Origin: Archangium primigenium | GTDB taxonomy: Bacteria; Myxococcota; Myxococcia; Myxococcales; Myxococcaceae | Assembly: GCF_016904885.1 (NCBI RefSeq) | Contig: NZ_JADWYI010000001.1 | Coordinates: 8,365,224-8,429,223 of the forward strand | Length of the DNA: 64,000 bases | Reading direction: 5' to 3' | Shown here: positions 27,009 through 34,502 of the stretch, in pieces | Position numbering within the stretch: the stretch's first letter is position 1 | How the letters are laid out: every line of letters starts with the position of its first letter | Notes under the pieces: generated by a model | The model's database searches: none | What the model was told of the DNA's origin: nothing | What the model saw: the letters and a program-made list of their open reading frames with translations, nothing else | Made by a program: the position numbers and the translations under genes

Positions 27009-30000
27009 ATGAAACGGATTTCCTCTCTCCTGCCACTGGCGTTGTGTCTGATGTTGCTCGCGGGATGCACCCCGACCGCATCCTCCCCCGACGGCTCGGC
27101 TCGGTTCGCCGTCGCCCTCGCCCAGCAACTCTCCGCGTCCATCGCGCGCGTCACCGTCACCGCGAGCGCGTCTGATTTCGCCCCCCGCTCCGTCGACCTC
27201 GTCGTCTCGGAGGGCGTCTGGAGCGGCTTCCTCGGGCACATTCCCGCCGGAGCCGACCGAGCCTTCTTCGCCCAGGCCTTCGACGCCTCCGACACCCTCC
27301 TCTTCCAAGGCTCCGCTTCCGGCATCACCATCCTCCCGGACCAGACCGCCCTCGTCGCGCTCACCCTCCAGCCCCTCTCGTCCCCGCCTCCGTTCGACAA
27401 CGAAGCCCCCCTCATCGACTCGCTCCTCGCCTCCGCCACCTCCGTGGCCGTGGGCGGCACGATCTCTCTGTCCGTCACCGCCCATGACCCCAACCCAGAG
27501 GACACGCTCACCTACGCGTGGACCTCCACCGCGGGCGCCTTCTCCTCGCCCACCGGGAGCGCCACGTCCTGGACCGCGCCCGCCGCCTCCGGCCTCCAGA
27601 CCCTCACCGTCACCGTCACCGACTCCCGCGGCCTCGCCGCCTCCATCTCCCTGCGCGTCGCCGTCACCGCCAGTGGCGTGGAGGGCAATGCCTGGTTCTT
27701 CATCTCCTTCAATACCGCCCCGCTGGTGTCCGCCATCAGCGCGGCCCCCTCCTGGCTGGCCGTCGGACAGACCGTCTCCGTCTCCGCCCTGGCCTCCGAT
27801 CTGGAGGGAGACCGCCTGAGCTATGCCTGGAGTGCCTCCTGCGCGGGCACCTGGGCCAACGCCGCTTCCGCCTCCGCCCGATTCACCCCGACCGCCCTTC
27901 CCTCCGAGGCCTGCAACAACTGTCGCCTCACCGTTTCCGTCTCCGATGGTCGGGGGGCCCAGCACACCGGGAGCGTGGCCCTGTGCGTGAGCAACGATTC
28001 CGCGCCCGCGCCCCACCTGCCCCCCGTGCTGGTGTCCGCCGCCGCATCCTCGCCCACCGCCGCGCCCTCCCAGAAGATCCACTTCGACGTGGTGGCCCGC
28101 GATCCCGAGGGCTCCGCGCTCTCATTCTTCTGGAGCGCGAGCGTGGGCGTGTTGGACGCGGCCTCCACCGGTGCCACCCGCAGCCGCGTCACCTGGACGG
28201 CGCCCACCTGCGTCAGCAGCGCGGGCATTCCCCTCGTCGTCACCGCGACCGTCACCAATGCCTTCCACCTCACGGTCACCAACCGCTTCACCCTGACGGG
28301 GCTCCCCGTCTGTAGCCCCCTCGCCTGGGTGTCGACGGGCACCATGAGCACGCCTCGCTCGGGACACACGACAACGCGCCTCACCGACGGCCGGGTGCTC
28401 GCCGTGGGAGGGGATGGCATAGGCCGCGTCCTGGCGACGGCGGAGGTGTACGACCCAGCCACCGGCGCCTGGAGCATGGCGGCGTCCATGACCTCGCCTC
28501 GCACCTTACACACGGCGACGCTGCTGAGCGACGGCAAGGTCCTCGTCGTGGGAGGCGATGAGGGCGCGAGGACGGCGGAGGTCTATGATCCGGCCACCAA
28601 CGCCTGGAGCACCACGGGTGCCTTGAACGCGTCTCGCTACGTCCACACGGCGACGCTGCTGCCCAACGGCAAGGTCCTCGTCGTGGGACAGGCGGACGAC
28701 CCCGCGGCGGAGGTGTACGACCCGGCCACGGGCGCCTGGAGCGCCACCGGTGCCATGCACGCGCCGCACAGTCTCCACACGGCGACCTTGCTGTCCAATG
28801 GTCGAGTGCTCGTCGCGGGAGGGGGCACTGCCTCGACCGAGGTGTACGACCCGGCTTCGAACACCTGGAGCATCACGGGCTCGCTGACCGAGCGCCGCTC
28901 CTTCCACAAGGCGGCGCTGCTGCCCACGGGCAAGGTGCTCGCCGTGGGAGGCCAGGGTGACACCTGGTCCACTCTGTTGACGGCGGAGATGTACGACCCG
29001 GCCACGGGCGCCTGGAGCATGACGGCGTCCATGGCCACGCCTCGCGCCTTCCACACAGCCGTGACGCTGCCCAATGGCAAGGTGCTCGTCGCGGGAGGAA
29101 TCAGTTCCGCGCCCACCGCGAAGACGGAGGTGTACGACCCGGCCACGGACGCCTGGAGCACGGTCACCAGCATGACCGCGTCTCGCTCCTGGCATGACGC
29201 CACGTTGCTGGCCAACGGCCAGGTGCTCGTCTCGGGAGGCCAGTCCAATGAGGGCAGCGCGGAGGTCTACACGCCCGACGCCCGCTTCTCGGGGGGAATC
29301 GCCACGGGCGCCATGAACACCCCTCGCCGATTCCACACGGCGACCTTGTTGTCCGGCGGCCGGGTACTCGTCGTGGGGGGGATGAACGAGAGCGGTCCGC
29401 TCGCGGAGGCGGAGATCTATCACCCGGCCACGGGCACCTGGAGCCCCACGGCCCCCATGTCCTCGCCTCGCTTTCTCCATACGGCCACGCCGCTGCCCCA
29501 TGGCAAGGTGCTCGTCGTGGGAAGCAACCCCTGGATCGAGGACCTCGCGACCGGGGAAGTGTATGACCCCGCGTCGGGCACCTGGAGCCCCACGACCGCC
29601 CTGGCCCTACCGCTTCGCCTCCGGTATACGGCGACCCTGCTTCCCGATGGCCGGGTGCTCGTCTCGGGGGAATCCATCGGCCACACCCCCGTGGCGCAGT
29701 TGTACGACCCGGCCGCGAACACCTGGAGCGTCACCGGCGCCATGACCGTCCCCCGCTCCGGCCACACGGCCACGCTGCTGCCCAATGGCAAGGTGCTCGT
29801 CACCGGAGGCAGTCAGGACACCTCGACCCTGACGACCTCGGAGGTGTTCGATCCGGCCTCGGGGTCCTGGAGTGTCACGGGTGCGATGGCGTCGGCCCGC
29901 GCCGGCCACTCGGCCACGCTGCTGCCCAATGGCAAGGTGCTCGTCACCGAGGGCGAGGGCAGCGTCGACCTGGAACGCCCGGAGTTGTACGACCCGACCA

Positions 30001-30281
30001 CGGGCGTTTGGAGCACCACCGGCCCTCGGATCACGCGCCGCTTCCAGCCCTCGGTGACCTTGCTGTCCGACGGTCGGGTGCTGGTCACGGAGTGGCGGGA
30101 TGTCTTCTCGTCACAGATGGAGGCCTACGACCCGACGACGAATACCTGGAGCGCGGCGGGGACCCTCGCATTCCCTCGAGTCTTGCAACACACGGCCACG
30201 CTGCTGCCCAATGGCCAGGTGCTCCTCGCGGGAGGTTATTTCTCCGCTGACATGGCGGAGGCGGAGCTCTACCTGCCCTGA
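27009..30281 (+). CDS. Kelch-repeat surface lipoprotein with Ig-like domains (14 repeats)
   Basis: The 1090-residue protein has a lipoprotein signal (LPLALCLMLLAGC). About three Ig/PKD-like domains (roughly 130-430) are followed by a long Kelch region from about residue 440 to the end. I count fourteen copies of the unit HTATLLPNGKVLVxGG together with its AEVYDPATGxW partner. Fourteen units equal two seven-bladed beta-propellers. Such proteins act as surface adhesins or enzyme-like scaffolds; no galactose-oxidase copper ligands are recognised. The ATG at 27009 begins the lipoprotein signal, with AGGA upstream; an open frame of 44 codons before it lacks features. The gene sits between a hydrolase gene and a broken copy of that gene. 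Confidence 0.85.
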   Translation: MKRISSLLPLALCLMLLAGCTPTASSPDGSARFAVALAQQLSASIARVTVTASASDFAPRSVDLVVSEGVWSGFLGHIPAGADRAFFAQAFDASDTLLFQGSASGITILPDQTALVALTLQPLSSPPPFDNEAPLIDSLLASATSVAVGGTISLSVTAHDPNPEDTLTYAWTSTAGAFSSPTGSATSWTAPAASGLQTLTVTVTDSRGLAASISLRVAVTASGVEGNAWFFISFNTAPLVSAISAAPSWLAVGQTVSVSALASDLEGDRLSYAWSASCAGTWANAASASARFTPTALPSEACNNCRLTVSVSDGRGAQHTGSVALCVSNDSAPAPHLPPVLVSAAASSPTAAPSQKIHFDVVARDPEGSALSFFWSASVGVLDAASTGATRSRVTWTAPTCVSSAGIPLVVTATVTNAFHLTVTNRFTLTGLPVCSPLAWVSTGTMSTPRSGHTTTRLTDGRVLAVGGDGIGRVLATAEVYDPATGAWSMAASMTSPRTLHTATLLSDGKVLVVGGDEGARTAEVYDPATNAWSTTGALNASRYVHTATLLPNGKVLVVGQADDPAAEVYDPATGAWSATGAMHAPHSLHTATLLSNGRVLVAGGGTASTEVYDPASNTWSITGSLTERRSFHKAALLPTGKVLAVGGQGDTWSTLLTAEMYDPATGAWSMTASMATPRAFHTAVTLPNGKVLVAGGISSAPTAKTEVYDPATDAWSTVTSMTASRSWHDATLLANGQVLVSGGQSNEGSAEVYTPDARFSGGIATGAMNTPRRFHTATLLSGGRVLVVGGMNESGPLAEAEIYHPATGTWSPTAPMSSPRFLHTATPLPHGKVLVVGSNPWIEDLATGEVYDPASGTWSPTTALALPLRLRYTATLLPDGRVLVSGESIGHTPVAQLYDPAANTWSVTGAMTVPRSGHTATLLPNGKVLVTGGSQDTSTLTTSEVFDPASGSWSVTGAMASARAGHSATLLPNGKVLVTEGEGSVDLERPELYDPTTGVWSTTGPRITRRFQPSVTLLSDGRVLVTEWRDVFSSQMEAYDPTTNTWSAAGTLAFPRVLQHTATLLPNGQVLLAGGYFSADMAEAELYLP

Positions 30282-30391
30282 GCGGCGCCCGCCGCGAGCC
30301 TCCGCGCGCGGAACTCCTCGCGCGGGGGCGTCCTCGTGCCCCCGCACCCGGAAGGCAACGGGCCCGGGGGCCGTCCCGTTCACAGCGGAGC
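30282..30391. other. Start of a non-coding stretch after the Kelch gene
   Basis: The 30282-30772 stretch has no intact gene; this first part holds no coding signal. A GC-rich hairpin (arms 30302-30308 and 30319-30325, 10-nt loop) and a second with AACGGG/CCCGTT arms near 30357-30380 may end the Kelch transcript or be remnants of an element end. Neither is followed by a T run on the plus strand. Confidence 0.4.
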
Positions 30392-30509
30392 TCACGTGGC
30401 TTGAGGCTGAAAGCCACAGGCTTTGAACCATTGGGCCGCATCCGAGGCAGAAATGAGCGGCATGGCGTCCTCGATCGCCTGACGAAGTGCTGTGACGGTG
30501 CGCGCTTCT
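30392..30509 (-). pseudogene. C-terminal remnant of an IS630-like transposase
   Basis: On the minus strand an unannotated reading frame ends at 30392-30394. Just before the stop it encodes VTALRQAIEDAMPLISASDA followed by AQWFKACGFQ. A helical ALRxAI...D...WFxxCGY tail is typical of IS630/Tc1-mariner family transposases. Only about 37 residues remain; the frame runs into the duplicated hydrolase fragment at about 30510. It shows that a mobile element once sat here. The family call is by memory of the C-terminal pattern and is moderately secure. Confidence 0.55.
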
Positions 30510-30733
30510 GCTGCCGCGCGCGGAGGCAGCGAGCTTCGTGCCCGCGCTCGAGTCCGCCTTCACCCGGATGCGCGAGACGGAGGGCTCCGTGGCCACGCCC
30601 GCCGTCGCGACCTGGCTGGGCATGCAGCGCCCCGAGGCCTCCGACGCCGTCCTCATCCCGCCGGAGTCCTCGGAGCCGGCATCCACCGCCGTGGTCTTCC
30701 TGCGCGGCTACGCGGGCAACTTCGCTGTGTACT
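30510..30733 (+). pseudogene. Broken 224-nt copy of the alpha/beta hydrolase gene
   Basis: It is a gapless near-copy of 26232-26455, which encodes PALESAFTRMRE to GYAGNFAVY. The reading frame is kept and changes are few, but the fragment starts and ends abruptly, without start, nucleophile, Asp or His. The oxyanion-loop His (LHGYAGN) is Arg here (LRGYAGN). The left edge adjoins the transposase remnant; the right edge lies 39 nt before the YdeI-like gene. The fragment cannot be functional and marks a recombination or duplication event. Confidence 0.85.
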
Positions 30734-30772
30734 CGAGTGTACTCGTCGGCGCCGACGGCTATCCTGCGACAC

Positions 30773-31369
30773 ATGGCGAAGGCGGAGTTGGAGGAATTGG
30801 TGGTCGCGGATGCCGAGGCGCTCCGGGCGTGGTTGGGAAGACACCACGGCACCTCACCAGGCGTCTGGCTGGCGCTGCACAAGAAGGGCGGGTCGGTCAC
30901 CACGGTGACCTGGCAGCTCGCGGTCGACGAGGCGCTGTGTGTGGGCTGGATCGACGGGCAAGGCCGCAAGCGTGACGCGGAGTCGTCGTTCGTTCGGCTG
31001 ACCCCCCGTGGGCCCCGCAGCGCCTGGTCCCAGCGCAATGTCGCCAACGTGGCCCGGCTCGAGGCGGCGGGCCGCATGCTGCCGCCGGGCCGGGCCGCGG
31101 TCGAGGCCGCGCGGTCCGACGGCCGGTGGGCGGCCGCCTACGCGGCACCGTCCGAGGCGGTCGTGCCGGAGGATCTCGCCGCGGCGATCGCGGCTGTCCC
31201 CGAGGCCCAGGCCATGTTCGACGTGCTGAACAAGACCAACCGCTACGCGCTCATCCACCGGCTGGGTTCGGTGAAGAAGGCGGAGACGCGCGCGCGCAAG
31301 ATCGTCCAGTTCGTCGAGATGCTCGCGCGCCACGAGACGCCGTACCCCCAGAAGGCGAAGCCCGAGTAG
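30773..31369 (+). CDS. YdeI/OmpD-associated family protein
   Basis: The 198-residue soluble protein matches the YdeI/OmdA family. Signatures are LRAWLGRHHGTSPGVWLALH near the N-terminus, EALCVGWIDGQGRKRD (about 55-70), and FVRLTPRGPRSAWSQRNVAN. The helical C-terminal part includes NKTNRYALIHRL. Some members are linked to resistance to cationic peptides or to envelope stress, but the biochemical role is not settled. The ATG at 30773 opens the family's usual N-terminus. The upstream region comes from the duplicated hydrolase fragment, so its promoter may have been replaced. Convergent with the gene ending at 31449. Confidence 0.88.
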   Translation: MAKAELEELVVADAEALRAWLGRHHGTSPGVWLALHKKGGSVTTVTWQLAVDEALCVGWIDGQGRKRDAESSFVRLTPRGPRSAWSQRNVANVARLEAAGRMLPPGRAAVEAARSDGRWAAAYAAPSEAVVPEDLAAAIAAVPEAQAMFDVLNKTNRYALIHRLGSVKKAETRARKIVQFVEMLARHETPYPQKAKPE

Positions 31370-31448
31370 TTCAGCGGTCACGTCCCGCGCCTTCAGACTG
31401 TCCGTGAGCAAGCCGGGCTCGGACGGGTGGCGCTTCGCGGGCGAGCGC

Positions 31449-32204
31449 CTACCCGGCGGAATCATCGGGTGCTCGGGACAACCCCAGCTCATGGAGCGAG
31501 GGGCTGCGCACCAAGACTCGGAGAGCGGTCTCTCGATCATAGCCCACCACGAACCGCTGCCCCGCGATCTGAACCTGAACCCCATGCGGCGGCCGGGGAT
31601 GATCGCTCAACCAGCGCTCCGCTTCCTGCCGGGAGGAGAAAACACGCAGGGGAAGCACAGGCGCTTGCGTGTCGAAGAGCCGCGTGAACCGCTCGAACTC
31701 GACCCATCGTCCACTCTCCCCAATGAAGTGGAACGCGAGCAGAGCCAGTTGCAAGCACGCGTGTTCCTCGGAGGAGGTGGCATGCACCTCCGCGCGGAGG
31801 AGACCGTGTACTCCCGACACCAACCGGGGCATGGACCCGGGCCCCACCGTCCGCACCTCCTCCTTGGATGGAACGGGAATCAGGAATCGCTCCCCTTCAT
31901 CCAGGGAATAACCCATGGAGTGCCGACGCCCCGCCACCACTACGCATGGGGAGACGGCGGAGACGGCGGCTTGACGTAATTCGTCCTGTGCGAGCTCTCG
32001 CGTGGCGAATCGAGGAAGCGACGCCTCGGGCAGTTCGGCCTCGAAGCACGCGAGATAGTCCTCGAAGTCGAGAAGTGAGCCCTGCCCCGAAATGAAGTGA
32101 AGGGCCATGGCGGCCAGCCGCAGGGAATCCGCCTCGGAGCGAGCACCCGTGGTCTCTTCCAGCCGCTGGAGCACCGCACAGGACGTCTCGAGATCAAATC
32201 GCAC
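31449..32204 (-). CDS. Internally duplicated soluble protein, putative immunity partner
   Basis: The 251-residue protein is made of two related halves of about 100 residues. LRLAAMALHFISGQG with AGRRHSMGYSLDEGERFLIP in the first matches LQLALLAFHFIGESG with AGQRFVVGYDRETALRVLVR in the second. No signal peptide or membrane helix is present. It follows the Cys-rich lipoprotein gene (stop 32217) by 12 nt on the same strand, which fits a toxin-then-immunity arrangement as in myxobacterial SitA-SitI loci, but neither protein matches a family I can name. Function is therefore unknown; the duplication is directly visible. Confidence 0.7.
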   Translation of the reverse strand: MRFDLETSCAVLQRLEETTGARSEADSLRLAAMALHFISGQGSLLDFEDYLACFEAELPEASLPRFATRELAQDELRQAAVSAVSPCVVVAGRRHSMGYSLDEGERFLIPVPSKEEVRTVGPGSMPRLVSGVHGLLRAEVHATSSEEHACLQLALLAFHFIGESGRWVEFERFTRLFDTQAPVLPLRVFSSRQEAERWLSDHPRPPHGVQVQIAGQRFVVGYDRETALRVLVRSPSLHELGLSRAPDDSAG

Positions 32205-32216
32205 GAAGACCCCTCA

Positions 32217-32786
32217 TCACAGCAGCGCCAGGGGAGCGAGCACCCACACGCCCACCCCAACGGAAATGACGACGCAGGCGACCCCCGCGACGATGACGAT
32301 GCCTCCGACCGTCAACGCGTCCTGATGGTTCTGGAACCAGGTCGCGGAGGTCGCTCCCTCATGCAGCCGCAGGGGAGCCGCTTGCTGTGCCTTCAAACAG
32401 TCCATGTACGCATTGAGGCACTTGGTGTCGCAGTAGTTCACGTGCCCGTGATTCAAGCGCGCACCATGCGGATAGGGCGGCTTGCGGCTCATGCAGTCCC
32501 GGTGGCAGTCGAGCTGCTCCTGATCGCAGTCGCGGGGACGCGAGGAGACGAGGACCACGGGAGATGTCCGACGCGGGACGCGCGCCCGCGCCGCGCTCAA
32601 CTCCCGGCGCCAGAGCGCGGCGGGCTGCCAGGACTGGGCCGCCTGCCCCTCCGGGTCCACGCTCCAGACCAGCACAGCGTCAGACGCGACGCGGTGCGCC
32701 GAGGGTATGACCTCGTCCGGGCGCGGCCCCTGACGGCCACCGCATGCGGCCAGCACCCCCATGAGCCCCAGCAGGACAACGCGCAT
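32217..32786 (-). CDS. Cys-rich lipoprotein, putative toxin
   Basis: The 189-residue protein has a lipoprotein signal (LLGLMGVLAAC, Cys15). A Cys-rich patch lies at about 105-145 (DCDQEQLDCHRDC, YCDTKCLNAYMDC) with six or seven cysteines. A hydrophobic C-terminal helix ends the protein (VGGIVIVAGVACVVISVGVG). Proteins of this make-up form paralogous families in myxobacteria and occur next to immunity-like genes; the comparison to SitA lipoprotein toxins is inference. The ATG at 32786 starts the signal directly. It is followed 12 nt later by the duplicated soluble protein and is divergent from the response regulator. Confidence 0.7.
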   Translation of the reverse strand: MRVVLLGLMGVLAACGGRQGPRPDEVIPSAHRVASDAVLVWSVDPEGQAAQSWQPAALWRRELSAARARVPRRTSPVVLVSSRPRDCDQEQLDCHRDCMSRKPPYPHGARLNHGHVNYCDTKCLNAYMDCLKAQQAAPLRLHEGATSATWFQNHQDALTVGGIVIVAGVACVVISVGVGVWVLAPLALL

Positions 32787-32891
32787 CCCGGCACGCTACC
32801 GGACGTGCCACCGAGGACCATGAGCCCATGACACGCGCGCCGCCCAAGGGTCCTCTTCCGAGCACCCGGAAGGTGCGGTAGAGCACCCTGC

Positions 32892-33581
32892 ATGAGCGAC
32901 AAGCCACGACGCATCCTGGTGGTGGAGGACGACCTGGCCATTCTCACCGGGCTCTCCATGAACCTGCGCTTCGAGGGCTACGAGGTCCTCCAGGCCCAGG
33001 AGGGGCGTCAGGGCCTCGCGCTCGCGCTCGACGAGGCGCCGGACCTGATGGTGCTCGACCTGATGCTGCCCGAGCTCAATGGCTTCGAGGTCCTCAAGGA
33101 GCTGCGCCAGCGCGGCCGGGACACGCCCGTGGTGGTGCTCAGCGCCAAGAGCGCCGAGACGGACAAGATCATCGGCCTCAACCTCGGCGCCGACGACTAC
33201 GTGGTCAAGCCCTTCGGCCTGCAGGAATTGCTCGCGCGCATCAAGGCCGTGCTGCGCCGCCGCTACCCCACCACCACCCAGCCCCCCGTGGGCTTCGGCG
33301 ACGTCCAGGTGGACCTGACGGCCAAGACCGTGAGCCGCGCGGGCCAGCCCGTGGAGTTCACCGCGCAGGAGTTCAAGCTGCTCGCCCACTTCCTCGCCCA
33401 CCCGGGGCGCACCTTCAGCCGCGAGGAGCTCCTGAGCGCCGCCTGGGGCTACGCCTACGAGGGCAGCGCCCGCACGGTGGACAACTTCATGCGCCAGCTG
33501 CGCCTCAAGCTCGAGGCGGACCCCGAGGCCCCCATCCACTTCCTCACCGTGCGCGGCCTCGGCTACCGCTTCGAGCGCTGA
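32892..33581 (+). CDS. OmpR/PhoB-family response regulator
   Basis: The 229-residue protein has a receiver domain (about 5-120) with the acidic pocket VVEDD, phospho-acceptor Asp56 in LMVLDLMLP, Thr/Ser switch VVLSAKS and Lys in VVKPFG. A C-terminal winged-helix DNA-binding domain (about 135-229) contains VEFTAQEFKLLAHFLAHPGR and ARTVDNFMRQLRLKLE. It should bind DNA as a phosphorylated dimer. No kinase gene adjoins; the closest, on the same strand, is the orthodox HK at 24350-25876, with the accessory genes between. The ribosome site is weak. Confidence 0.93.
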   Translation: MSDKPRRILVVEDDLAILTGLSMNLRFEGYEVLQAQEGRQGLALALDEAPDLMVLDLMLPELNGFEVLKELRQRGRDTPVVVLSAKSAETDKIIGLNLGADDYVVKPFGLQELLARIKAVLRRRYPTTTQPPVGFGDVQVDLTAKTVSRAGQPVEFTAQEFKLLAHFLAHPGRTFSREELLSAAWGYAYEGSARTVDNFMRQLRLKLEADPEAPIHFLTVRGLGYRFER

Positions 33582-33601
33582 GGCCCCCGCCCTCCCCGTC
33601 C

Positions 33602-34303
33602 CTACCCGTCGACGACGCCGATGTGGTGCGCGTCCGACGGCTCGAAGGGCTTGCCCTCGAAGGTGCCGTAGCGCTCGCGCGGCGTCAGGCCGCTCGCCGT
33701 CATCGCCGTCTCCAATTCCTCGCTGGAGAAGGGCTTGAACTTGAGGCGGTGGATGCCCGAGGGCGCGTCCGCGCGCTTGCGCTCGCGCAGGTGGAAGGTG
33801 AACACGGGGCGGCGCGGCGCCACCGCGGCCCCCGGCTCGTCCTCCTCGTTCCCCGGCGGAGGCGGCTCGGCGCGTGGGTTGAGCACGTCGTAGACGAACA
33901 ACCCGTCCGGCTCCAGGTGGTGGCGCACCGTGGCGAGCATCGCCTCCAGGTCCGCGATCGTCGTCATCAACCCCAGGGCGTGGTGCGGCGCGAGCACCAC
34001 CCGGAAGCGCTCGTCCAGCCGCAGCGAGCGCAGGTCCGCGTGCAGCAGTCGCGCCCGGCCCGACACCTCCAGGGACTCCGCGCCGCGCATCTCCTCGGCC
34101 GCCTGCACCATGCGCTCGGAGGAATCCACTCCGAGCACGCTCAGGCCCGCCCGCGCCAGCGTCCACGCCACGCGCCCGTTGGCCGCGCCGAGCACCAGCA
34201 CCGGCCCGCCCACCGCCGTCGCCTGGCGCGTGTAGAAGAGGAGATCGGGATCCTGCCCGACCAGGGAGAGCGGCGTGCGGCCCCGCGCGTCATTTCCGGC
34301 CAT
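33602..34303 (-). CDS. SAM-dependent methyltransferase
   Basis: The 233-residue class I methyltransferase has motif I PVLVLGAANGRVAWTLARAG (about 34-53), motif II LGVDSSERM, motif III LHADLRSLRL and a later FVYDVLNPR. The C-terminal third (FHLRERKRAD, RLKFKPFSSEELETAM) is typical of small-molecule methyltransferases. The substrate is unknown. The ATG at 34303 begins the conserved core; longer upstream frames add Pro/Ser-repeat antisense of the neighbouring gene and are rejected. It is convergent with the response regulator (20-nt gap) and divergent from the repeat lipoprotein. Confidence 0.82.
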   Translation of the reverse strand: MAGNDARGRTPLSLVGQDPDLLFYTRQATAVGGPVLVLGAANGRVAWTLARAGLSVLGVDSSERMVQAAEEMRGAESLEVSGRARLLHADLRSLRLDERFRVVLAPHHALGLMTTIADLEAMLATVRHHLEPDGLFVYDVLNPRAEPPPPGNEEDEPGAAVAPRRPVFTFHLRERKRADAPSGIHRLKFKPFSSEELETAMTASGLTPRERYGTFEGKPFEPSDAHHIGVVDG

Positions 34304-34502
34304 GCGCCCGGAGTAACACGATTGGCTCCCCAAAGGGGCGACCGCGCTTCCCCAGGTGGGCAGAGAATTACCCACGCCCTGTCCGTGAGTCGACGTCCGG
34401 ACCGTCCCCGGGGCCTGTAGGCGCTGGCACCCGGATTGCGAGAGGAGTCGGACACGGGGTGCCACGAGGCGACCGGATTCCACAGAACGGGTGGGCAGAG
34501 AC

